A DNA stretch of 64,000 nt from CALCNS01 sp964425745 (GTDB lineage Bacteria > Bacillota > JAAYKD01), in NCBI GenBank assembly GCA_964425745.1, contig CAYRNW010000013.1:1-64000 (forward strand), in the 5' to 3' direction. Below the pieces are notes generated by a model. The model was not told the DNA's origin. It saw only the letters and a program-made list of their open reading frames with translations, and did not search any database. The stretch's first letter is position 1. Each line of letters starts with the position of its first letter. Below are positions 16,269 through 23,771 of this stretch, piece after piece. The position numbers and the translations under genes are program-made.

Positions 16269-17303
16269 TTACTCAAAATACAAATGACCTGTTCCGGCGA
16301 CTACATGGCCAACTTCCGCATAGAAAATTCCGAGTCGATCATAGTCGTTCTTCAAGATTACCCATTCCTCCACAGGCAGAGAAATCAATAACCCTCCAGA
16401 GGTTTGCGGATCGGATGCAATGTCTTGTATCCACAAAGGTATCTCTTTTTCATAATGTATCAATCCTTGAACATGCGTTTTATTACGATATGCTCCGGCT
16501 GGTATAATACCCATTTCAGCCATATCCTTGGCTCCGTCCATGATTGGTAGCGCATTGGCTTTAATCTTGAGATCAAGAGAACTATTTTGTATCATCTCAA
16601 TCGCGTGTCCAATAAAACCAAACCCGGTAATATCGGTTGCGGCTGAAATCCTTCGCAGTTGAGCCGGCTCCGCTGCATATTTGTTCAACATTCTCATCCA
16701 ATCGATCGCTTTTTCAATAATGTCTGGAGGCAAAAGATCTGCTTTGATTGCAGTACTCAGGATACCACTCCCCAGAGGTTTGGTCAGCACCAAAACATCC
16801 CCGGCTTTTGCTCCTTGGTTCGCCCAGACTCTTTCTGGATGCACTAAGCCGGTCACTGATAAGCCATATTTGGGTTCATCATCTTCAACAGAGTGCCCCC
16901 CAACCGTGGAGGCTCCGGCTTCCATAACTTTGTCGCTACCACCTCTCAAAATTTCCTGAAGCACGTCAGGAGAAAGGCAATTCGGGAAACAAACAATATT
17001 TAGGGCCAAGATTGGTCTACCACCCATGGCGTAGACGTCGGATAAAGAATTGGCGGCAGCTACTTGACCGAAGAGGTACGGATCATCGACCATCGGCGTA
17101 AAAAAGTCGAGCGTTTGAATGATAGCTTGCTCCTCATTTATTCTGTAAACCGCTGCATCGTCGGAGGTGTCTAACCCTACAATAAGATTCGAATCGGTAG
17201 GTTTGGGTAAATGACGCAAAACTTGCGCCAGGATCTTCGGATCCAATTTAGAAGCTCACCCGGCTGCTTTGGTCATTTGTGTTAATCGAATGGCATCTGC
17301 CAT
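16269..17303 (-). CDS. selD: Selenide, water dikinase SelD (selenocysteine-containing)
   Basis: A 344-residue enzyme that makes selenophosphate from selenide and ATP, the selenium donor for SelA. The true start is the ATG at 17303 behind GAGGAGG. An in-frame UGA at 17256-17258 then encodes Sec16 in the motif AAGUASK, where other SelD have Cys or Sec, followed by the essential Lys19. A call ignoring recoding begins at 17246 and loses the catalytic residue. Later motifs include LDFFTPMVDDPYLFGQ, AAANSLSDVYAMGG, the GGHSVEDDEPKYGL loop and TDITGFG. It is itself a product of the system it feeds. Confidence 0.95.
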
Positions 17304-17335
17304 ATCTCACACCTCCTCATTTGAAAACTCTTTTC

Positions 17336-17364
17336 ATTATAGAACTTGAGCCTCTGTTTGTAAA
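17336..17364 (-). promoter_or_regulatory. Sigma-A promoter of selD-cutC
   Basis: TTTACA (17359-17364), 17 bp, TATAAT (17336-17341) on the minus strand, 33 bp before the selD ATG. The -35 touches the T run of the preceding terminator. Confidence 0.8.
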
Positions 17365-17404
17365 GAAAAATAGAGCTACTCTCTATTTGAGAATAGCTCT
17401 ATTT
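17362..17404 (-). terminator. Terminator of the amidohydrolase gene
   Basis: Inverted repeat AAATAGAGCTA pairing with TAGCTCTATTT, extended by ATTCTC/GAGAGT, followed on the minus strand by TTTTTCTTT. It lies just after the amidohydrolase stop. Confidence 0.85.
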
Positions 17405-17420
17405 AAAAAGCTAATAATTC

Positions 17421-18587
17421 CTAAGCTTCGCGTTTAAAAACAACGACGCCATCGATGAAAACCATGTCGCAATGGGTTAGATTGCAGAAGGGATGGCCAT
17501 CGAAGATCGCAATGTCTGCATCTTTGCCGACTTCTAAAGAGCCAACACGGTCAGCGATGCCTAGAATTTCTGCCGGAATAATCGTCACTCCGCGGAATGC
17601 AGCTTCTTCATCCATACCTTCACGAATGGCGAGGCCAACGTGAATCGGTAAGTATTTGGTGTCGCCCGAGGTATCGGCTTGTAAGGCAACCTTGACTCCG
17701 GCTTTCGCTAAAATACCTGGGTTCTTAAGGGTAACATTCCATAATTCGTGTTTGCTGTGACCCATGAGTAACGGCCCAACTGTGGCTTCCACTTTTTTAG
17801 CTGCTAAGATATCGGCAATCATATACCCTTCGGTACAGTGTTCAATCACATATTTAATATTGAATTCTTCTGATATTTTAATGGCGGTCAAGATATCATC
17901 GGCACGATGAGCATGAATACGAGCTTTCATCTCCCCGCGTAATACTTTAGCAACCGCTTCCAATTTGAGATCACGATCCGGCAATGGTTTATTTTCTTTT
18001 TCTGCCAGTTCGATTTTCTTCATATAGTTTTGAGCAGCTACAAAGGATTCGCGTAAAGCAGCAGCATTTCCCATACGAGTTGCAGGATATGTTTTTTTAA
18101 ATTCACCATAGACACGTTTCGGATTTTCGCCCAAAGCCATTTTCATGCCTTCAGTTCCGGGAATGATCATTTCATCGGCAGTTAAGCCACGCAATTTCAT
18201 CGCAAATCCTGTACCACCAATAATGTTGGCAGAACCCGGTCCGGTATAAACCGTAGTAACACCAGCATTGCGAACGACAGGAATTGCCGGATCTTGCGGA
18301 TTCAACGCATCAGCACCGCGCAACTGAGCGGTATTGAAGTTGGTCATTTCGTTTCCATCCATGGTGGCAGGAACATTGGGATCCCCGAAAAGTGATAAAT
18401 GGGAATGGGAATCAATCATTCCAGGCATAACAATTTTACCTGCTGCCTCTACGATTTCTGCACCTTTTGGAATCTTTACATCGGTTCCAACCGCCTTAAT
18501 TTTACCATTTTCAATTAAAACCGTTGCGTTTTCCAGAATCCCTTTGGTGATCGTATAGACTTTGCCACCGCGAATTGCTGTAATCAT
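17421..18587 (-). CDS. Amidohydrolase-superfamily metal-dependent hydrolase
   Basis: A 388-residue protein of the imidazolonepropionase-like amidohydrolase branch. It has an N-terminal beta-sandwich, the metal motif MPGMIDSHSHL, later HAHRADD and VIEHCTEGY carrying metal-binding His residues, a QADTSGD segment with a candidate catalytic Asp, and the C-terminal SLEVGKDADIAIFDG that closes the sandwich. Substrate cannot be told; related proteins act on cyclic amides or dipeptides. The start is the ATG at 18587, 8 nt after AGGAGG; the frame to 18611 lies upstream of that site. Monocistronic and ended by a strong hairpin. It flanks the sel/grd island on the side opposite the M20 peptidase. Confidence 0.85.
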   Translation of the reverse strand: MITAIRGGKVYTITKGILENATVLIENGKIKAVGTDVKIPKGAEIVEAAGKIVMPGMIDSHSHLSLFGDPNVPATMDGNEMTNFNTAQLRGADALNPQDPAIPVVRNAGVTTVYTGPGSANIIGGTGFAMKLRGLTADEMIIPGTEGMKMALGENPKRVYGEFKKTYPATRMGNAAALRESFVAAQNYMKKIELAEKENKPLPDRDLKLEAVAKVLRGEMKARIHAHRADDILTAIKISEEFNIKYVIEHCTEGYMIADILAAKKVEATVGPLLMGHSKHELWNVTLKNPGILAKAGVKVALQADTSGDTKYLPIHVGLAIREGMDEEAAFRGVTIIPAEILGIADRVGSLEVGKDADIAIFDGHPFCNLTHCDMVFIDGVVVFKREA

Positions 18588-18775
18588 GTGAATCTCCTCC
18601 TCGTTAATCATTGGCTTGGCTCTTTAAGATTTTACTTAAATGAAACCAGTCTTTCTTTCTATTCTCTAAAGATCGCGATTTCCCTTCTGAATCTTTACAA
18701 GAATTTCTTTTACCACTTCCCTTATACTACAATAACAGCTATAATAGTTGTATTCCAAGAAACGGGTGATATATC

Positions 18776-19981
18776 ATGCAAACCAAACTTTATTTTGACC
18801 AACCCTACTTACGTGAATTCGATACTGAGATTCTAGAGATGCAGCCTTTGAAGAATGGTACCTTTCGCATCCGCCTTCGTGAAACTGCTTTTTACCCAAC
18901 TTCAGGAGGACAACCGAACGACAAAGGTACCATCAATGGGATTGAAGTCTTCGATGTTACAGAAGAAGATGGGTTCATTTTTCATCATACTAAACAGCAA
19001 CCGGTCGGCCCAAGTGTGCATTGCGAAATCGATTGGCCGCGCCGTTTTGACTTCATGCAGCAACACGCAGGTCAACATATTTTATCGGAAGCATTCTTAT
19101 TACACTGCCAAGCGGCAACGATTGGTTTTCATCTAACAGAAGAAAATCTTACCATTGACCTGGATCTAACAAATTTGACTGACGAGCAAATCACACAAGT
19201 AGAATCGACTGCTAACCGCATCGTTTGGGAGAATTTACCGATTGTACGACATTGGGTTTCTCCGGAGGATATCCAAAAGCTACCGTTACGAAAACAACCA
19301 AAAGTACATGAAAATATTCGAGTGATCGAAGTTCAAGGCTTTGATTGGTCTCCTTGTGGTGGTACACATCCAAACCAAACAGGAGAAATCGGAATCATAA
19401 AGATCAGGCGCTGGGAGCGCTCCAAAGGAGTAACTCGAGTTGAGTTTTTTTGTGGAATTCGAGCGCTGAAAGATTATCAATGGAAGAATCAAATGGTCTT
19501 GAAACTGGCAAATCATTTTTCTGTAAAGGATCAAGAGCTTGAAGAGGTTTTTTGGCGTCAACAAGCTTTAATAAAGGATTTGGAGAAAAACTTACAAAAA
19601 GCAGCAAACACATTGTTAGAAATCGAAGTAAAATCACTGCGTGAAGAGGCGTCTACGAATCATGGCTATACGATTATTCAAACTGTTTTACCGGAAAATC
19701 GAACGCTGAACGACATGAAAAAATTGGTTTTTGCGATTTCCCAACAGCCAAAAACAATTGTTCTTTTAGCAAACCAAGCGAATCCTGCGCAATTTACCTT
19801 TGCTCATACTTCGGACCTCCAGATCCCCATGAATCAGCTGTTAAAAGACTTGCAAAAATCACTGGGGGGCAAGGGAGGCGGTTCTGAAGTACTTGTTCAA
19901 GGCAGTATTCCGCTAACGACTTCTCCAGAAAATTACTGCAATCGTTTCCTAGAGTTGGTGAATCAGCATGAAAAACTTTAA
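18776..19981 (+). CDS. Alanyl-tRNA editing protein (AlaX family, with DHHA1 domain)
   Basis: A 401-residue free-standing homologue of the AlaRS editing module, which hydrolyses mischarged Ser- or Gly-tRNA-Ala in trans. Residues about 30-50 carry TAFYPTSGGQPND. The zinc-site motifs are HAGQH and CGGTH, and the C-terminal half has a coiled segment and a DHHA1 region with SLGGKGGGSE, like the C-terminal domain of AlaRS. Length fits the long AlaX form. It is the first gene of a two-gene plus-strand unit overlapping the next gene by 14 nt. A weak TATAAT at 18740-18745 lies upstream. Trans-editing may matter where cellular glycine is high (inference). Confidence 0.9.
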   Translation: MQTKLYFDQPYLREFDTEILEMQPLKNGTFRIRLRETAFYPTSGGQPNDKGTINGIEVFDVTEEDGFIFHHTKQQPVGPSVHCEIDWPRRFDFMQQHAGQHILSEAFLLHCQAATIGFHLTEENLTIDLDLTNLTDEQITQVESTANRIVWENLPIVRHWVSPEDIQKLPLRKQPKVHENIRVIEVQGFDWSPCGGTHPNQTGEIGIIKIRRWERSKGVTRVEFFCGIRALKDYQWKNQMVLKLANHFSVKDQELEEVFWRQQALIKDLEKNLQKAANTLLEIEVKSLREEASTNHGYTIIQTVLPENRTLNDMKKLVFAISQQPKTIVLLANQANPAQFTFAHTSDLQIPMNQLLKDLQKSLGGKGGGSEVLVQGSIPLTTSPENYCNRFLELVNQHEKL

Positions 19982-20372
19982 ATGGAGAAAAGGCGACTTT
20001 GTAATAGCAGTACTAGTGGTCATCCTCTTCTTTACTTCCCTAGTATATCCCGTTTATCGATTTTTCTTGCCGAGTACAGCACTTATTGCTGTCATTCGTC
20101 AAGAGAACGAAATTGTTGAAACGATTGACTTAGCAACGGTTGTGGAACCGTATGAACTTACGTTTTATCATGGTGAGAATCAGGAACATTACAACATTAT
20201 TGAAGTAGCACCCGGAAAGATCCGCGTAAAAGAAGCAAATTGCCCGGAGCAAATCGATGTCAGAGTTGGTTGGCTAACCAAAGCCGGTGATATTGCAGTC
20301 TGCCTTCCACATCATCTGATTATTGAAGTAAAAGGTAATCAGCAAGGTGACATTGACATCATTGCTCGATAA
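19968..20372 (+). CDS. NusG domain II-containing membrane-anchored protein
   Basis: A 134-residue protein with one N-terminal membrane segment (FVIAVLVVILFFTSLVYPVY, residues about 11-30) and an outer beta-rich domain of the NusG_II type, with a Cys pair CPE...CLP. Such small proteins are frequent in Clostridia, often next to isoprenoid or transport genes, and their function is unknown. It starts inside the last codons of the AlaX gene, so translation is likely coupled. A terminator follows at once. Confidence 0.85.
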   Translation: MKNFKWRKGDFVIAVLVVILFFTSLVYPVYRFFLPSTALIAVIRQENEIVETIDLATVVEPYELTFYHGENQEHYNIIEVAPGKIRVKEANCPEQIDVRVGWLTKAGDIAVCLPHHLIIEVKGNQQGDIDIIAR

Positions 20373-20375
20373 AAG

Positions 20376-20413
20376 AAGAAGACCCTTCTGTTACTCACAG
20401 TATGGGTCTTCTT
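20376..20413. terminator. Terminator between convergent genes
   Basis: AAGAAGACCC pairs with GGGTCTTCTT over an 18-nt loop, followed by GTAATTTT on the plus strand and by TTTT on the minus strand. It serves the plus-strand alaX/nusG-II unit and the convergent LCP gene. Confidence 0.75.
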
Positions 20414-20424
20414 GTAATTTTGAG

Positions 20425-21720
20425 CTACGGTGTAATCGGTACAGGAGGAGTAATCGGTGTTGTTGGGTCTACAGGTTTCTCCGGTTCAACGGGTTCATCC
20501 GGGTTAATAGGTTCAGTGGGATCTTCCGGTGTTTCAGGCTCAATAGGTTCAGTAGGTTCTTCCGGATTTTCTGGATCTTCCGGTTTGGGCTCTGGATCGG
20601 GAACCACTTGAGATGACTTCCAAGCGGCATACTCGGAATCGGATAACCACATTCCTGTCTCTTCCCAGATTGCAGTTGCCTTGGCCAAAGCCTCATCATG
20701 AATTTTTTGATAATCTACGATCCATTTCTGTTGAAGAAGATTTAAATACATCTCATCGCGATCGTCTGGAATCATCAACTCTGCAATGAGAGTATACATT
20801 TCCTCTAATCTCAACATCCAAACGGAGGCATCTCCATAATAAAGTCCATCTCCCGGCAACATGGCTGAATGAAAATCAGAAATTCCATTACGAATGATTG
20901 TATTCGCCAGGGATAATAGCTTATTGATGCTAATATTGGTTTCGATCATAGAAAAACCTTGTCGAATCATATTCGGGATTTTTGATAGGTTGTTCACGCT
21001 CAAAGCTTGATCCATGGCTGCTTTTAGAAATTTTTGCTGTCGAGCGATTCGACCAATGTCTCCTGTGCCATCAGCACGGAAACGCACATATTCCATTGAA
21101 GTTTGTCCGTCTAAGATTTGATCACCCGGCTGAATATGAATGTAAAGATCTTGATAGGGATCTTCATAATCCATGGCTTCATCGACAACGATACGCACAC
21201 CACCCATGATATCAATTAATTCTACAAATCCTTCGATATTGACCTTAATGTATCCATCCACCGGTACTCCAAACAAATTTCGAACCATTTGAACAGTAGC
21301 ATCAATGCCATCGGTAGGGTAAATATTATTGATACGATCGTAGATTTGTAATTCCTTTTTCCAGATCATGGTGTCTCGGGGAATCGAAATCAACAATGGT
21401 TGACTACCGTCGGAAGGAACCGAGAAAAAGAGCATGGTATCTGAGCGCCCGAGATCATCGAGTCGTTCATCTACTCCTAACACCAAAAGGTTAAATCTCT
21501 CCTTCAAAACCGGCACTTCTTCGCCTTCTTCCGTTTTTTGGACCGGATGCATCCAGGCAAATAAATCAATCTCCGGATTCAGCCAGGAATAGATTCCCAA
21601 GGTAGCCGCCATAGAAACCATAAAAAGTACGACTGCTAAAAGTGATGTTATAAGAATGCGTTTCCGCTTTTTAATTAAGATTTTTTGTTGGTGCTTTTTT
21701 CTATTCGTGGGTTGCTGCAT
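20425..21720 (-). CDS. LCP (LytR-CpsA-Psr) family cell-wall glycopolymer ligase
   Basis: A 431-residue membrane protein. The N-terminal cytoplasmic stretch is basic (RKKHQQKILIKKRKR), followed by one membrane helix (about residues 28-50) and the extracellular LCP domain with LVLGVDER, GRSDTMLFF, ISIPRDTM, INNIYPTDG and YVRFRADGTGDIGR, the Arg and Asp residues that bind the pyrophosphate of lipid-linked polymers. These enzymes attach teichoic-acid-type polymers to peptidoglycan. The last 57 or so residues are a Pro/Glu/Thr repeat tail, unusual at the C-terminus. ATG at 21720 is preferred; an upstream GTG at 21729 is possible. Confidence 0.9.
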   Translation of the reverse strand: MQQPTNRKKHQQKILIKKRKRILITSLLAVVLFMVSMAATLGIYSWLNPEIDLFAWMHPVQKTEEGEEVPVLKERFNLLVLGVDERLDDLGRSDTMLFFSVPSDGSQPLLISIPRDTMIWKKELQIYDRINNIYPTDGIDATVQMVRNLFGVPVDGYIKVNIEGFVELIDIMGGVRIVVDEAMDYEDPYQDLYIHIQPGDQILDGQTSMEYVRFRADGTGDIGRIARQQKFLKAAMDQALSVNNLSKIPNMIRQGFSMIETNISINKLLSLANTIIRNGISDFHSAMLPGDGLYYGDASVWMLRLEEMYTLIAELMIPDDRDEMYLNLLQQKWIVDYQKIHDEALAKATAIWEETGMWLSDSEYAAWKSSQVVPDPEPKPEDPENPEEPTEPIEPETPEDPTEPINPDEPVEPEKPVDPTTPITPPVPITP

Positions 21721-21753
21721 AGAAAACACCGACCTTTCGTTTCGTATTCTTTT

Positions 21754-21782
21754 ATTATAGTCACTTCTGTCCTTCGGTGCAA
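21754..21782 (-). promoter_or_regulatory. Sigma-A promoter of the LCP gene
   Basis: TTGCAC (21777-21782), 17 bp, TATAAT (21754-21759) on the minus strand, 34 bp before the ATG. Confidence 0.8.
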
Positions 21783-21894
21783 GCTACTATTTGTCACATA
21801 TGAAAGGTAAGACGTGTGTTTTCGGTATTTTGTTCCCAAATAAAACTGCCTGTCGAGTCTCAATTGAAACTCAGCAGGCAGTACGTCCTAAAAC

Positions 21895-23568
21895 TTATAA
21901 AACCTTGACGGTTTTTCCTTTGATTTTGGTATTGTTTAATTTCTCAACGATGGATTTTCTGTATTCTTTGGGCACATCCACTAAGCTGAAGGTTTGTTGG
22001 ATTGTAATCGCTCCAATAAGCTTCCCAGGAACTCCACTCCCACCTGCGACAGCACTTAAGATATGAGCTGCAGATACACGGTCATTATGTCCAATTGAAA
22101 TTTTAATCACAGCAGTTCCCGGTTCACGGATTACTTTTCGATCACGATCACGAATCACTTGTCCTTGCTTATTGGTACGAACATCGCCACGCCTTCTCAT
22201 GTTACGGTCTTGTACCGGCTCAGACTCGGTAGGCAGAACTTGGAGATTGGCTAATTGAGCCAAATCTTGCTCAGGTCCCTGTTGCATTGCGTACAAAGCT
22301 GCTGCAATTTCAATGGGGGAATAAGATTCCGCTGCGATTTTTTCGATTACCGGAATGTATTTCTGGTAATCTTCTGTTTCCATAAAACGTTTCAGGTCTT
22401 TCGCTTTCTGTTGAGCTTGTTGTTCACGAATCTCATCAACAGAGGGAAGAACTTGAGGTTGGATTTGGCTCTTGGTATAGCGCATAATATCTTTTAACTG
22501 AGTGAATTGACCTCTGCCCTGAATCAAGGTAAAGGATTTCCCGGTTTTGCCTGCTCTGGCAGTTCTACCAATACGATGAACATAATACTCTTCATCTTGG
22601 GGAAGATCGAAATTTAAAACAATTTCTACATCATTGACGTCAATACCGCGAGCCGCTACATCGGTAGCAACCAAAATTGAAAACTTGCCGGATTTATACT
22701 GGTTCATTACCAGCGTCCTCTGACTTTGTCGCATATCTCCATGCAACCCTTGTGCAGGAAAACCACGCTTATTTAGTTCTTCAACCAACTCATCGACCAT
22801 TTTCTTTGTATTACAAAAGATAATCGCCCGTTTCGGTTGAGAATACGATAACAAGCTCACAGCCGCATCGAATTTTCTGCCTCGAGGAGTTTCAAAATAG
22901 AATTGCTCCAAGGTTGAAACTGTCATTTGTTTATTATCAATGCGGACCGTGTGTGGTTCGTTTTGATATTTCACCGAAAGCTCCAGAATTTCTGGAGGCA
23001 TGGTTGCTGAGAATAAGATTGTTTGGCGTTGTTCTGGAGCATCCAATAAAATGGTTTCGATATCTTCACGAAAACCCATGTTGAGCATTTCGTCGGCTTC
23101 ATCTAATATGAGCATACGGATTTTTGATATATTTAATGTTTTACGTCTCATGTGATCCATGACACGACCCGGAGTTCCTACAACAATTTGGCAGCCCGAA
23201 CGTAATTGACTAAACTGTCTATCATAAGAATCTCCACCAAAAATGGTGACGATGCGGATTTCGGGTTTATATTTAGCGAATTTTCGCAACTCGTTACTTG
23301 CCTGCATCGCTAGTTCACGAGTTGGACAGAGAATGAGGACTTGCGGGATATTAATAGGCAAATCCGGTTGGATTTTGTCAAGTGCGGGTAATCCGAAGGA
23401 AGCTGTTTTACCGCTTCCTGTTTGACTTTGACCGGTAACGTCTTTCCCCTCTAAAATCAAAGGAATACTTTGTTGTTGGATGGGAGTTGGGGTCTCATAC
23501 CCCAGTTCTTGGACGGCTCGTTTAAGCTCGTCTGAAATTTGAAAATCTTGAAATTGAATGTTTGTCAT
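21895..23568 (-). CDS. DEAD-box RNA helicase (CshA/DeaD type) with DbpA RNA-binding domain
   Basis: A 557-residue ATP-dependent RNA helicase. In order: Q motif (GYETPTPIQQQS), motif I SQTGSGKT, PTRELA, TPGRVMDH, DEADEML, SAT, then the second RecA domain with HGDMRQSQR, ATDVAARGID and HRIGRTARAGKTG. A spacer and a C-terminal DbpA-like RNA-binding domain (KISIGHNDRVSAAHILSAV, residues about 475-555) follow. Such helicases unwind RNA in ribosome assembly and mRNA decay, often in the cold. The ATG at 23568 follows AAAGAGAG; the frame to 23616 lacks a site. Monocistronic, after the mutS2 terminator. Confidence 0.93.
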   Translation of the reverse strand: MTNIQFQDFQISDELKRAVQELGYETPTPIQQQSIPLILEGKDVTGQSQTGSGKTASFGLPALDKIQPDLPINIPQVLILCPTRELAMQASNELRKFAKYKPEIRIVTIFGGDSYDRQFSQLRSGCQIVVGTPGRVMDHMRRKTLNISKIRMLILDEADEMLNMGFREDIETILLDAPEQRQTILFSATMPPEILELSVKYQNEPHTVRIDNKQMTVSTLEQFYFETPRGRKFDAAVSLLSYSQPKRAIIFCNTKKMVDELVEELNKRGFPAQGLHGDMRQSQRTLVMNQYKSGKFSILVATDVAARGIDVNDVEIVLNFDLPQDEEYYVHRIGRTARAGKTGKSFTLIQGRGQFTQLKDIMRYTKSQIQPQVLPSVDEIREQQAQQKAKDLKRFMETEDYQKYIPVIEKIAAESYSPIEIAAALYAMQQGPEQDLAQLANLQVLPTESEPVQDRNMRRRGDVRTNKQGQVIRDRDRKVIREPGTAVIKISIGHNDRVSAAHILSAVAGGSGVPGKLIGAITIQQTFSLVDVPKEYRKSIVEKLNNTKIKGKTVKVL

Positions 23569-23677
23569 AGTTCTCTCTTTCTGTCGCCGCAAAGATGCCC
23601 ATTGTAACCCGTGCAACGACAGATCAAATTACAACCGATTATTGACTTACGCCATAGCAAGTCATCGAATCCAAGGC

Positions 23678-23712
23678 AAAAAAACAAGTCACACGCACAA
23701 AGGTGTGACTTA
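23678..23712 (-). terminator. Terminator of the pheS-pheT-U32-mutS2 operon
   Basis: Minus strand: AAGTCACAC pairs with GTGTGACTT over 7 nt, then GTTTTTTT. It lies 60 nt after the mutS2 stop. Confidence 0.85.
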
Positions 23713-23771
23713 TTAATTTTACACGAAAAGATTACCTAAGTAAAGTGATTTTTTCCAGTGGATTTTAAAGG

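Noticed and set aside
20402..20611. Gly/Ser-rich plus-strand frame resembling a collagen-like repeat
   Set aside because: It is the antisense shadow of the Pro/Glu/Thr tail of the LCP protein.
22255..22497. Plus-strand frames inside the helicase, mutS2, dnaG and other long genes
   Set aside because: They lie opposite well-supported genes, lack ribosome-binding sites and have no recognisable motifs.
23600..23680. GACTT..AAGTC hairpin ahead of the DEAD-box gene as a cold-shock leader
   Set aside because: The stem is only 5 bp with a 10-nt loop; not strong enough to call.
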